DNA of 64,000 nucleotides from Neptuniibacter caesariensis (GCF_000153345.1 NZ_CH724125.1:251653-315652); one strand, 5' to 3'. Shown: positions 35,601 through 43,900, numbered from the stretch's first letter. Numbers and translations: made by a program. Notes: generated by a model not told the origin, from the letters alone.

Positions 35601-36365
35601 CGTAGTTACAGGGTATTCTGACTGCAAATACGAAAGGATGAGTCTTTTGAGGCAAGTTATAACTGAAGATGGAAGAAGGCAAATAGTTCTATCTTGCCTC
35701 CTTATGAATGGTGCTTCTTCTAAGTCACTGTTTCCGAGTTCTTGCTTATAAATATTTTGAAACTTGTCTTCCTGAAGACTTGGTATTGCTGTTGGCTTTT
35801 GAGGTATTGTTACGCGGTTTATACATTCCCTTATATTTAAGTAATCTTTCTTTTGTATTGTTTTTAGCTTTGACGGATACCCCAGCTCACCAACTTCTAA
35901 GCTGCCTCTGGAGATTAGTTCATCGGATATTTCTAAAATGGTTTTGATTTTTTCGGTAAAGCGTTTATCAGCTTTTACTCTTTCCTCAACCAACTGCAAG
36001 TAGGTTTGTGTTTGGTAAATCCCTCCTTCCCATAAGCCAGTTGCAACCTTGTATTTTTTTCCGTCAAACCACAGAGAATCAATGAAAACATCTTCTGCAG
36101 GATCTTCCATAATTTGGAAGCCAGCTTTACTAGCCTTTTCTAGTAACCTGGTAACTAAATCAACCGTTGGCGGTTTAGAGCCACTGCATAGTGATATACA
36201 TAGGCCAATGAGTTTTTCTAAGCTAAATTGCTTTGTTTGATATTGAGGTATTAATGTCAGGCTAGAAAAAACTGCTGCAGTTTCAATTGGGTCATAATTT
36301 TTCAATATAGGCTTGAAAATTTTCTCAATTCGCAAGTTTCCCTCATAGCCGTTCGAGAAAGGCAT
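32667..36365 (-). CDS. Large protein of unknown family with C-terminal PD-(D/E)XK nuclease-like motif
   Basis: 1232 aa, no signal peptide or membrane helices. The first 1000 residues match nothing I recognise. Near the C terminus there is a restriction-endonuclease-like core: FNSEVNIKLQELGW (helix with Glu), GDVDVLAWS, VLAIECKDL (ExK) and GQIQDFRG (Gln helix), the order seen in Mrr/NERD-type nucleases. AT-rich compared with the chromosomal genes. The helicase gene at 36600-39458 lies 234 nt upstream on the same strand. A nuclease plus UvrD-like helicase in a transposon cargo suggests anti-phage defence; this is inference. The start has only a weak ribosome site. Confidence 0.75.
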   Translation of the reverse strand: MPFSNGYEGNLRIEKIFKPILKNYDPIETAAVFSSLTLIPQYQTKQFSLEKLIGLCISLCSGSKPPTVDLVTRLLEKASKAGFQIMEDPAEDVFIDSLWFDGKKYKVATGLWEGGIYQTQTYLQLVEERVKADKRFTEKIKTILEISDELISRGSLEVGELGYPSKLKTIQKKDYLNIRECINRVTIPQKPTAIPSLQEDKFQNIYKQELGNSDLEEAPFIRRQDRTICLLPSSVITCLKRLILSYLQSEYPVTTCDDLISYQLLQRINALKIYGKFEGLPVVFRTLPVSAKYRIAESIIEFDRNYFFHFIFIYQSCGKLHNDWFAGIDKPSDSVSSYLDDRINHARRGMLSHKERGQGCSIIVLCGHGQGIGLNFRFSDKDNWRILATNIHDLDTISKDKDCTPHKIWRLTESESKLRKLGLTLINYNGFLNLYGFSKQNDYGIIQHKDFVDAQHENSSIVLAIPNNCQLDIRQKAITDNEVFILHHPEVGDIGVSKGYPESIFSVNERESIYVPSNFDPECFRAVFFDKTLSLWIESTVSPSMDIDLQCRLFEALLAWVNKFFIKIGPVNAEKLHKHIKLWRLSLNIRDDWQKIRPTPSYQALSKCYQNRYKGEVLETSFPSILIDGLRSEYNYTERAMLRALAEYSSKYIDVNTDQIIDQVFCNYDARYVHAFVAKEYSEYFLTEKQEPISVERIDEQNIKIDMGWQVRNRAEGNTLKGKAQCGKYLDELINYLVAKINSLLLIYNRDQLLTLLLENIEIADTQKKRWKRTIKANKALQKDYEELLDVVNQHLGELNAASLTSRLVVEMALCECPEEHGERPGIIEVQELLCLASMIHHLGGLREAIYYDAVEPTIIISNFGDVMFDQSFMEEVVQNYARQLNEDILKENEINYKENLTEAVVTNEKFRLDETFEFAWEQEFGFSIEAPIELLNGLRDLGIHKEQLVYKADLEEICEACQTLTSDQVNKMLIALSVHPRSSWEEIPEPYKPSDAYPWKFRRRFSLSCKPIIKLTNNSYLVSPKLITKCFFYFLRICFRAELDDQHFRTKPMRKWIGAKRKQAGLTFNSEVNIKLQELGWSTLEEKGLPELLQLKIEQDLGDVDVLAWSTRLRKVLAIECKDLQLAKTQGEIAGQIQDFRGVSTNKNGKQKNDRLLKHVLRVQKLNEHKDRLGKKLGMNETYSLEAYVVFSNTVPMTFSSSRKFIEEVDFISYEELYKLDTKTKEPDLTE

Positions 36366-36599
36366 AAGTGGACTTTGCTCTGAAAGTGTTTTGGATTTGT
36401 TGTGCTTCAGGAGTTTTCATTAACTTTTTTCTTTGCCTTCAGTCTCATTTTTTTTGATTTTTCTCTTAGTAACAGCCTTTTTCTTTTGCGTTTTTTTCGA
36501 AACTTTCATCCTTGAACCTATAATTTATGAGCTGAAATGATGAGCATTGGCGTTCTATAGCTGTATCAATATGAGTAAATAAAATCCTTAAAAATATTA
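36366..36599 (-). other. Spacer with a tiny lysine-rich reading frame
   Basis: On the minus strand 36509-36420 encodes 29 aa rich in Lys (MKVSKKTQKKKAVTKRK...), followed by TAATG into a second 25-aa frame that overlaps the start of the 1232-aa gene. AAGG abuts the first ATG, so translation is doubtful; a leader peptide is possible. Confidence 0.25.
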
Positions 36600-39458
36600 T
36601 CATTCTGGAGGCTCAATGAATTTTTGCCTATGGCAGCAACTACTTCCAACTGAACGATAGTTCTCACAGCCCCAAAACTTTCCATAGTGGCTTTCTCTCA
36701 TCATCAAATTTCCACCACATTCAGGACAAATAGGAATCCACCAACTGCAGCTTGAATTGGAGCAAATTCTGTATTCATTGCTGTTGTTCATAGTGCTGTT
36801 GCATCTTGGGCATGTACTCTCTTTATAATTACATAGAGGATAATTACTACATCCCATAAACGTGCCATGAGGCCCCTCTCGCTTTATAAGTGTCCCAGAT
36901 TCACATGATCTACAGCGGCGTTCTTTAGCTTCTGACTGCTCTTTATCAATTCCAAACTCATCCAGAGTTAGTTCATATTTATCTTTGACTAGTTCTTTCA
37001 CAAAAGAAGAGGCTTTGGTCATATCTGCTATTAGGTAGCAACGATGCTTAGCTCGAGTTATTGCTACGTAAAAAAGTCTGCGTTCTTCTGCTTCAGGATA
37101 CTCTTCCGCTTTAGGTAGAAGTTCTTCGATCAGAGGGTGTGTGAGCTTCTTAGACGGGAATCCGTGCTTACCATTATCCAAGCCTACAATAATCACAAAA
37201 TCAGCCTCCTTGCCCTTAGAGGCATGAAATGAAAGCTGTGATATTTCCAAGTTAGGAAACATTGATCTAATGTGTCTGAGCTGGGAACTCTCAAAGAGCT
37301 TGAAATGATACCTGGCCAGAACGTATACCGTTGCCCCTGGTTTGGCTGTTTCTGAAATCCTCGTAAGAACTGAAACTACATGCCCATAATAATCATCGCT
37401 AATGATGTTCTTTCTGATGAGGGAAACTGAGGGTTGATCTACATGTAAATGTGAATGCATCTCTTTTTTTACTTGCGATGGATTCTTCATCACAAACCGA
37501 GACGCAACATCTCCAATCTTGTTATTGAACCTGAAGGTTTTATCTAAAGAAATTGTCTTTGTAGCCCCAAACATCTGATCGAAACCAGTTGTTAGACCAA
37601 CATCGCTACCTGTGAACCTGTATATTGCTTGCCAGTCATCCCCAACACAGAATATAGAAGTGTTCTTTCTGGAATCCCGTAACTTCTTTACCAGTTCAGC
37701 CCTTGGGAATGAAATATCCTGAAATTCATCAACCAGAATAAATTTCCAATGAGATTTGAATCTGCCATCTTCAACATAGGAGATAGCTTTATGGATCATA
37801 TCTTCAAAGTCTATTTCCCTATTCCCTGCCAAGTGGTCCTCATAGCGCCTGATAATAGGCTCAAGTAGTTCCGCAGCAGCTACAAGCTGAGGGCTTTCTT
37901 TCTTGTTCTTGAGAGCCTCTAGGCAAGAACCTGCTGATTTAAATTGCTTTAAGAGAGCTGATAACAGGGAAGAGAAGTTTGTAACTGCACCGAACTCACG
38001 TAATGTGTTCAGCATTGAGTCAGCAGGAAGCGGATTAAATTTAACACCTTGCAAAGCAAGCTTGGTTTCAAGGTTTGCGAGGAGTTCTCCTTCTACCTGT
38101 TCATGGTGATAGGTTTCAATAAGTACTGTTTCATGCTCTTCATGCAGAGCTCTTTTCCAGTTAATGCCTTCCCAGTACTTATCTTTATCTACATATGGTG
38201 CAGTGCTCCCTTGTTTATCTATACCAAAGTGTTCGAGGTATATCTGATATTGGGGTAGATAGAAGTCAGGCTTGTACTGTCGGAAGTCAGGCGTCCTTGT
38301 GTTGGCTTCTTGGTAATCAACTTCATACTTGTATTCGATACCCATTGAGTACAGCCAATTAGCGATCAAGCATTCCTCAAAGCTTTTTACGTTCTCTCCT
38401 TTGAATGTTCTGATCTCATTAGCTCGAATGTATTCGTAGTAATCACCTTGGGTCTCAAATTCAAAGGGATTGGCTTCAGGAAAGAGGTATTGCTCAAAGT
38501 ACTGCAAGACTAGTTCTTTGTACTTGGTATCACTGAGAAGTGATGAGAACCATTGATCCACATAGCTTGTGAACAGCTTTTCATCTGTTGCTAATGGAGA
38601 GATTGAAGGTTTCTCCCCTTCTACGTCTGAAATGATTTTCTGGCCTAATACATGGAACGTATAAGCTGCTACATTCGATACACCAAGCTTCTCCTGAATC
38701 CGTTCTCGCATCTCCGCCGCAGCTTTATTCCCATAAGCCAATAGCAGTATTTCATGACCTACAGCTTGCTTGCTCTCAATCAGATAAGCTGTTTTGCCAA
38801 TCATCGTGCTAGTTTTGCCTGTCCCTGCACCTGCTAGAACCAAATTGTTATCTTCGTCAGTGATGCAGGCTAAGCGTTGTTTGTCGGTAAGAGGATTGGA
38901 TTCAATCTTATCGAATAAAGTCCCATGCTCAGCCAGTTGTTGCTCTATATACCTGTTACGTAATGAATCGATAAATGCGGGGTTTCTAGACGACCAATTT
39001 CTTAATGTCCCGTAGAGGGCAATAAGGTCGGATGGCAATGCATTATAAGAGTCAGTGTCAGGGAGTTTAGTTTTACCGAGTGCACTTGAAGCAAAAGCAC
39101 TGATCTTCTCTACATGGCTAGTCCTGATATAGTGAACTTTACTGAGCTTCTCATTAATTCTATTTAACGCCTGCTTTGCAGTCGTCGAATGAAAGTAATA
39201 GAAATGCTGGAATGCTTGTTGAACTAACTTGCCTGTTTCTGATTTAGGTAGAAAACGGATCGTCTCTTCACCGACTTCGAGGCTGCTGAAAAACCAACCA
39301 TTAGAACATTTGGGAACGTCAGATAATAAGTCCCAAGTAACGAGCTCACGCTCACCTCTGTTGGTAAGAAATATGCCATCAACGGTGATCTCAATTTCTT
39401 GGGGCTGTTTACCGAAGAGCTTGGAAAGAAAGCCTGGTTTGACTGTTAGCTTGTCCAT
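36600..39458 (-). CDS. UvrD/Rep-family helicase, helicase IV (HelD)-like, with C-terminal zinc fingers
   Basis: 952 aa. An N-terminal HelD-like domain (1-180) precedes superfamily 1 motifs: Q-motif TDKQRLA, Walker A GAGTGKT at 210-216, LLLAYGNKAAAEMRERI (Ia), FILVDEFQDIS (II), FCVGDDWQAIYRFTGSD (III), SFHASKGKEADFVIIVGLD (V) and RRLFYVAITRAKHRCYLI (VI). Between I and II an inserted region with KPDFYLPQYQIYLEHFGID is typical of helicase IV. The C-terminal 110 residues hold topoisomerase-type zinc ribbons (CRSCESGTL, GCSNYPLCNY, CPECGGNLMMRES, GCENY). It is much longer than E. coli HelD (684 aa). 3'-5' unwinding is expected; pairing with the downstream nuclease-like protein is inferred. Confidence 0.88.
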   Translation of the reverse strand: MDKLTVKPGFLSKLFGKQPQEIEITVDGIFLTNRGERELVTWDLLSDVPKCSNGWFFSSLEVGEETIRFLPKSETGKLVQQAFQHFYYFHSTTAKQALNRINEKLSKVHYIRTSHVEKISAFASSALGKTKLPDTDSYNALPSDLIALYGTLRNWSSRNPAFIDSLRNRYIEQQLAEHGTLFDKIESNPLTDKQRLACITDEDNNLVLAGAGTGKTSTMIGKTAYLIESKQAVGHEILLLAYGNKAAAEMRERIQEKLGVSNVAAYTFHVLGQKIISDVEGEKPSISPLATDEKLFTSYVDQWFSSLLSDTKYKELVLQYFEQYLFPEANPFEFETQGDYYEYIRANEIRTFKGENVKSFEECLIANWLYSMGIEYKYEVDYQEANTRTPDFRQYKPDFYLPQYQIYLEHFGIDKQGSTAPYVDKDKYWEGINWKRALHEEHETVLIETYHHEQVEGELLANLETKLALQGVKFNPLPADSMLNTLREFGAVTNFSSLLSALLKQFKSAGSCLEALKNKKESPQLVAAAELLEPIIRRYEDHLAGNREIDFEDMIHKAISYVEDGRFKSHWKFILVDEFQDISFPRAELVKKLRDSRKNTSIFCVGDDWQAIYRFTGSDVGLTTGFDQMFGATKTISLDKTFRFNNKIGDVASRFVMKNPSQVKKEMHSHLHVDQPSVSLIRKNIISDDYYGHVVSVLTRISETAKPGATVYVLARYHFKLFESSQLRHIRSMFPNLEISQLSFHASKGKEADFVIIVGLDNGKHGFPSKKLTHPLIEELLPKAEEYPEAEERRLFYVAITRAKHRCYLIADMTKASSFVKELVKDKYELTLDEFGIDKEQSEAKERRCRSCESGTLIKREGPHGTFMGCSNYPLCNYKESTCPRCNSTMNNSNEYRICSNSSCSWWIPICPECGGNLMMRESHYGKFWGCENYRSVGSSCCHRQKFIEPPE

Positions 39459-39689
39459 AAACTAAGAATTATTATTCCTTTAGAAGCTGTATCCAATTAG
39501 CTTAAACCTAACATGAATTAAGCTGAAGTCATCTAGATTTTTCAGTATATAAGCCCACTAAATCAATTAATTAATAAGTTTTCCTATAAATTAGGATAAC
39601 AGCTACATAAAACAGTATTAGTGGCCCAAATCTGTGGCTCTGCAAACCATGAAGAGTTTTCATAGTTGCATAGGCACGTAAGTAATTAT

Positions 39690-40301
39690 TTAACTTGGTC
39701 TCAAAATTTTGATGCGTTCTAGTGCTTCTTTGTTTGAAATGAGCCCGTGTGTCGCTAGTCTTGCAATATCTATTTGCTCATCGCTAAGATGCAGATTTGA
39801 TAGTTTCAGGTTCCCTCTGACCACATTCAGCAGAGCATCTATGGGTAATTCTGATTCAAGCAACGGTTTTAGAATTAAACCACGTTGCAAGTAGAATCTT
39901 TCTACATCGTGCCAGTAGATACCCCAATTATCAGGCTCACGTGTGCCATCATTGTCGAGTAGTACAAAGGCGCTACCCATGAAATATTCGTCCCACTCTT
40001 CTTTCAGCCTGAGGTGTAGCAAAGTTGCTTCAAGTACAGAGTATCGTGCTACATGACCGCTCCGTTTTGGCACGCAACTCATAAAAACTTGTGAGCCTAG
40101 AAGTAACGCAATACCTCTGAGGTGGCAGTAACGCCTAGCATTCGCATCCATAGATTCAGGACCATAATTTTCAGGACCCCTGAAAAGGTTAGCTTTATAA
40201 TCCTCCCAGTCGCTTAATAGGCCCAGTTCTATAAGCAGTGCTTCAAATTCCTCACTACGACCTATGGTCTCTTCGTCATCTAGCTCAATACAGAATCCCA
40301 T
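39690..40301 (-). CDS. Hypothetical protein (transposon cargo)
   Basis: 203 aa, acidic, soluble. No family recognised. GAGG lies 6 nt before the ATG. It follows the 71-aa gene by 8 nt, so the two form a small operon. Confidence 0.65.
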   Translation of the reverse strand: MGFCIELDDEETIGRSEEFEALLIELGLLSDWEDYKANLFRGPENYGPESMDANARRYCHLRGIALLLGSQVFMSCVPKRSGHVARYSVLEATLLHLRLKEEWDEYFMGSAFVLLDNDGTREPDNWGIYWHDVERFYLQRGLILKPLLESELPIDALLNVVRGNLKLSNLHLSDEQIDIARLATHGLISNKEALERIKILRPS

Positions 40302-40309
40302 TTTGAACC

Positions 40310-40525
40310 TCAGTGTGTATGAACGTTTACAAGTTTGCGCATATTCTTAACGTCCCCACCCTCAAGGAGAGGCTGAAGTAGTGCATGATCTATTCCAATA
40401 AGCAGTGCTGTAGCGACTAATTTAGTCATTTCAAGCTCGGATTCAGGGCTAATAGCTGGTGGGCAGTGACAAATAACGAGCTTGAAAGCTTCTTGGTTGA
40501 TCCCCTGGTAAAAATCGCTGTTCAT
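40310..40525 (-). CDS. Small hypothetical protein (transposon cargo)
   Basis: 71 aa. AAGGGG precedes the ATG. Helical, with a hydrophobic stretch (TKLVATALLIGIDHALL) too short and polar to be a clear membrane helix. No family recognised. Confidence 0.55.
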   Translation of the reverse strand: MNSDFYQGINQEAFKLVICHCPPAISPESELEMTKLVATALLIGIDHALLQPLLEGGDVKNMRKLVNVHTH

Positions 40526-40724
40526 TGTTAGCCCCTTGCACTGAAATAACTGTCTTCAGTTAAGCACAATACGACATGTAGGAAAAAGAATTCTCTTCAT
40601 GTTTGCGGCCGCTAACATATTGTAAAAAAAGGATAATTTTATATTAAGTGTCAGATGGTCTATTGGTACAAGTTAAGATCTGGAAATGCTTTAATAGATC
40701 CAAATTGAATGACAGGGAATCTCA

Positions 40725-41198
40725 ATGACAGTCGTTATATCTTTAATTAGCTCTTTAATAGCAGCCTTCATAGCCCATTATCTTGCTACATCAAGAAACC
40801 AGGCAGGAGAGCTTCTAAAATTTCAGATCCAATCATATTCTGATTTCATAGGTGCAGCGTCTAGATTGGCTGTCTCAAGAAGGCTTGGTAATACTGACAG
40901 TGAAGAAGCTGATTTAGTCGCTTTGAATGATGCTAAAAACAGAATAATTACATGTGGTCACCGTGAAGTAGTGGAAGCCTTACTTCATTTTTGGGAACAA
41001 GGAGCAACTTTAGAAAGAGAAAATGAGTTACTGGCCTTTAAAAACTTAACTCAAGTTATGCGTTCCGCATTGGGACACAAGAGCCACGATCTTTTTGAGC
41101 TCGACATAGGAAATGGTCTGTTCAGATTAGAACCATCGAATTTTTCGTATAGGGCTAAGGAATCTGCCAAGAAGGTAACGGAGAATAAAATATACTGA
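40725..41198 (+). CDS. Hypothetical protein with N-terminal membrane helix (transposon cargo)
   Basis: 157 aa. An N-terminal helix (VVISLISSLIAAFIAHYLA) is followed by a helical cytoplasmic part. Similar small one-helix proteins are common in defence islands, but I assign no function. GGGAA lies upstream of the ATG. Confidence 0.6.
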   Translation: MTVVISLISSLIAAFIAHYLATSRNQAGELLKFQIQSYSDFIGAASRLAVSRRLGNTDSEEADLVALNDAKNRIITCGHREVVEALLHFWEQGATLERENELLAFKNLTQVMRSALGHKSHDLFELDIGNGLFRLEPSNFSYRAKESAKKVTENKIY

Positions 41199-41239
41199 AG
41201 GTTTCTGTAGACTCTGTGATAAGCCTAAAATGAGTTCAA

Positions 41240-41271
41240 GGCTGAAGTTACCTTGACCCACTTCTTCAGCC
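41240..41271. terminator. Hairpin between convergent genes
   Basis: GGCTGAAG and CTTCAGCC form an 8-bp stem with a 16-nt loop between the stops at 41198 and 41299. No long U-run. Confidence 0.4.
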
Positions 41272-41298
41272 TAGCGGATTGTCCTTAGCTTGAGTGGC

Positions 41299-41841
41299 TT
41301 ACTTCTTTGACCACGAAGCTCTTAAATGAGCACTTCCAGCTTTTGATAGGTCTTTACGTGCAATAAATTTTCCTTCAAATGCGAAATTTTCGTCAATTTT
41401 CACTATTAAAAGCTTATTAAAATTACCCCCTCGCTTTACCCTCACCTCTTCTGCTTTTTTCTCAGGTGAGATAGTCTTAATTTCAATGAAGTCATTCCCG
41501 AGTCTTCCATCAGAGCCTTTTGTGTGAGGCTTGTGTCGTTGTATCCCATACGCGATTTCGGCAAACAACTCCCCTAGCTCTCCCCATATTTGTAGATATC
41601 GATTAGTTATTGAGTGAAATTGTTTCGCATTGTGAACCAGATTTTCGAACACCATAACTAACTCAGGATCACACTCATCATCTTGGTCGTGATCTACCTC
41701 TTCCCACTCATCAGGATCATATCCTATATCAACCAGATTAAATGGATCATAGGGGTTATATCCACAAGCAGCTGCATCAGCTATTTGGTCTGGGCTATAA
41801 CCTTCATTGTGCATGTCGTGCAAGAAATCCCAATCACTCAT
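41299..41841 (-). CDS. Hypothetical acidic protein, possible nuclease-like C terminus
   Basis: 180 aa from the ATG at 41841, which has GAGGGA upstream; longer in-frame starts would run into the NUC1 gene. The first 60 residues are acidic (DIGYDPDEWEEVDHDQDDECDPELV). The C-terminal half has RLGNDFIEIKTISPEKKAEEVRVKRGG, where D...EIK could be a PD-(D/E)XK-type core, followed by LLIVKIDENFAFEGKFIARKDL. Nuclease activity is speculative. Confidence 0.55.
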   Translation of the reverse strand: MSDWDFLHDMHNEGYSPDQIADAAACGYNPYDPFNLVDIGYDPDEWEEVDHDQDDECDPELVMVFENLVHNAKQFHSITNRYLQIWGELGELFAEIAYGIQRHKPHTKGSDGRLGNDFIEIKTISPEKKAEEVRVKRGGNFNKLLIVKIDENFAFEGKFIARKDLSKAGSAHLRASWSKK

Positions 41842-41902
41842 ACTTCCCTCGTTTATCCTGATTTTGAACAAGTAATGCTTCTTTGAAATACAGCTTATAG
41901 TT

Positions 41903-42640
41903 CTAGCAACCCAGTCGTGAGTATATTCGCTGATTGATTTCGAGCTTTGGTAATGTAAATTCAATTTTGCTTTGAAGATCGTGGAGAGTTACCCGCTTCT
42001 CACAATATTTGTCATTACGCTTTGAACTCTGATCCATAATGAAAGCAGCAGCCTTACCAGATAGTTCATAGACAACTTTGAAGTAAGAGCTAGGCACTTT
42101 GTGTTCTTCGTCTGCTTTTGGCATAGAAGGCATTTCTGCGATATAGAGAGGTCCAGTAATAACAAAGAGAGACTTCCTAAAAGACACTGCCTCTCGGACT
42201 GCTTCTTCTAGGTTCTTCCAGGGGCCCTGATTTAAATCTTTATCCTGGGGTGTGATGTTGGATAAGTAGTTCAATTCAGACCAATAGCGGGAGCCAGCAA
42301 ATGAGGCCAGAGGAGCCTGATGTCCTCGATCCGCCTCTAACACCGAGCTAGAAGCGCTTTTATAATCTGCAGCCTCTAATGTTTTATTCTCACCTAAAAG
42401 TGGTTCAACGGCCCATTTCCTACCAGGCGTATTTCCAAAATTGGACACATCAACTTCATATGCCACCCAATCTGCAAATTTAGTGTTTCCATTATTCGAT
42501 AGTGCATAAACATGACCAAACACTAAATCATTGCCCTCAGGGTTTGACGGGCAGCCAAGTGGGCAATGAACCGATAAAACATCCGCTACTGCGGCTGAAC
42601 TTAATACAGACAGGAGTATGACTGAAGCGATGTGTCTCAA
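41903..42640 (-). CDS. Secreted DNA/RNA non-specific endonuclease (NUC1/Serratia nuclease family)
   Basis: 245 aa. Signal peptide (MRHIASVILLSVLSSAAVADV). The catalytic DRGH motif is present in EADRGHQAPLASFAGS, followed by the metal-ligand Asn region LSNITPQDKDLNQGPWKNLE, and VITGPLYI. It cleaves DNA and RNA without sequence specificity, probably in the periplasm or outside the cell. The start is TTG with AAGGGT upstream. A secreted nuclease is unusual cargo for a Tn7-like element. Confidence 0.9.
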   Translation of the reverse strand: MRHIASVILLSVLSSAAVADVLSVHCPLGCPSNPEGNDLVFGHVYALSNNGNTKFADWVAYEVDVSNFGNTPGRKWAVEPLLGENKTLEAADYKSASSSVLEADRGHQAPLASFAGSRYWSELNYLSNITPQDKDLNQGPWKNLEEAVREAVSFRKSLFVITGPLYIAEMPSMPKADEEHKVPSSYFKVVYELSGKAAAFIMDQSSKRNDKYCEKRVTLHDLQSKIEFTLPKLEINQRIYSRLGC

Positions 42641-42653
42641 TGTAGACCCTTAT

Positions 42654-42848
42654 TTAGTTGCGCTGTGTGTTGTTTGAGTTGCCAGAATCTAGTCTGGCCT
42701 TAAGCTTCTCTCTAAGTATTGTTACGTCCTCAGGAGCATCAACTGAGAGTTTGACTTGTCTTGAACCAATGGAATCGTGGTGAAGGTGAACAATGATGTC
42801 GTCACCAATGTAGAGCTTCTGACCTTCCTTGACAGTTACTGTTAGCAT
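42654..42848 (-). CDS. csrA: CsrA-family post-transcriptional regulator carried by the transposon
   Basis: 64 aa, the full CsrA length, starting MLTVTVKEGQKLYIGDDIIV, aligning with E. coli [20 protein letters not shown]. The middle RQVKLSVDAPEDVTILREKL aligns with [20 protein letters not shown], keeping the RNA-binding Arg44. Leu4 and Arg6 of the other RNA-binding strand are changed (TVTVK). The ATG at 42848 has a strong GGAGGA site, itself the GGA type that CsrA binds, so self-control is possible. It likely binds GGA motifs in mRNA leaders. Confidence 0.88.
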   Translation of the reverse strand: MLTVTVKEGQKLYIGDDIIVHLHHDSIGSRQVKLSVDAPEDVTILREKLKARLDSGNSNNTQRN

Positions 42849-42927
42849 TTTGATATTCCTCCATGAATTTATGCTACGTTTAAACGATACCACTGCAGAG
42901 AACTTAAGGAAATATTGAAGAAAGGTT

Positions 42928-43263
42928 ATGGGAAAGTTCATCACTGGAACTCATAGAGAAGTCATTCCTATACGAGAGATACCGCACCCATCTGAAAAGC
43001 GTTTAGTTAAACGTCTAGAGCTTGAGTATGCATACGATCATGCGAATCCGAGCATGTCTGCTGATATTCTTTTGTTCAAGGTCGTAGAGCGGTATCGATT
43101 TAACGATCTTTTACAGGTCGCTTTTTACTTTGGACTTGATGCGATCAAACAAAAAGCATCAGAGTTCTATGGGGATGAACTGCCCAGAAGGCTTTCTCAG
43201 ATACTCCGCAACATCGAAAACGGATTCAAAGAAGCAGATTTGGCAAACAAGCTCTCTATATAA
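42928..43263 (+). CDS. Hypothetical protein divergent from csrA
   Basis: 111 aa, basic, soluble. GAAAGG precedes the ATG. It shares an 80-bp promoter region with the csrA homologue. No family recognised. Confidence 0.6.
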   Translation: MGKFITGTHREVIPIREIPHPSEKRLVKRLELEYAYDHANPSMSADILLFKVVERYRFNDLLQVAFYFGLDAIKQKASEFYGDELPRRLSQILRNIENGFKEADLANKLSI

Positions 43264-43666
43264 TTTCCCTCTTCTAGCTACAAACGCATCAAATCAAGTG
43301 AAAACAATGGTGGACTAGTGTTCGCTACGCAGCCGTTTTTGAGATTTGTTTTTCATACATCCCAGTATTGCTTATTCCTAAAGATTATAAAAAGCACTTT
43401 TAGACTTTTTAAATAAAATAAGGGGTTGTGTTTTCTGAAAGCTCCAAGTGGCGTGAAGTTCCAGAATTGTCAACCCCATCTTATTTTGTAAAACACACCC
43501 TTTATTTGAAAGAAAGTCCTTCTATTACATCAAGTTAGATCAATTAAATAATCCTTGTATGAGCACAGAGAGATCCATACAATGGGGCCATCTTTCATAA
43601 ATTCACAATATTCATTGGAGGTGCCTAACGCACTAGAAACACCCTTTATTACTTGAGGACATCCTC
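43264..43666. promoter_or_regulatory. Control region upstream of the tns operon with repeated motif
   Basis: The motif AATAAAGGGTGTGTTT occurs at least three times: near 43415-43435 (plus, AATAAGGGGTTGTGTTTTC), 43488-43507 (minus) and 43636-43652 (minus, just before the first ribosome site). AAAATAAGGGGTTG at 43415-43428 and CAACCCCATCTTATTTT at 43471-43487 also form an interrupted inverted repeat. These copies do not match the terminal TnsB motif, so they are more likely operator sites. Confidence 0.5.
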
Positions 43667-43900
43667 ATGAAAACCTTAATGTCTCGCCAGGTCATTGCTG
43701 GCAAAACGGAGCAAACTGAATGTTCTACCTCAACCAAATCTACTGCGGCACTAGCTGAAAAGCATAGATTTACCTTCTTCAGGAATACCCTTTGGGGCTT
43801 CCTTCATAGACTAAACAACACTGCGACCTCAACAATCGAACTCAGCTCGATGGTTATCTCGTGCGCAATCTGCCTGCATGTTGCGGGAGGTGCACTATGA
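43667..43900 (+). CDS. Small protein translationally coupled to tnsA
   Basis: 77 aa, ATG with GAGGA upstream. Polar N-terminal half with many Thr/Ser; hydrophobic C terminus (TIELSSMVISCAICLHVAGGAL). Its TGA overlaps the tnsA ATG (ATGA), so it is either a real small protein or a leader that controls transposase translation. No family recognised. Confidence 0.55.
   Translation: MKTLMSRQVIAGKTEQTECSTSTKSTAALAEKHRFTFFRNTLWGFLHRLNNTATSTIELSSMVISCAICLHVAGGAL

Noticed and set aside
43264-43666. Possible transposon end next to tnsA, as in Tn7
   Set aside because: The repeats here do not match the terminal motif that is found at both 32394 and 53504 in opposite orientation.
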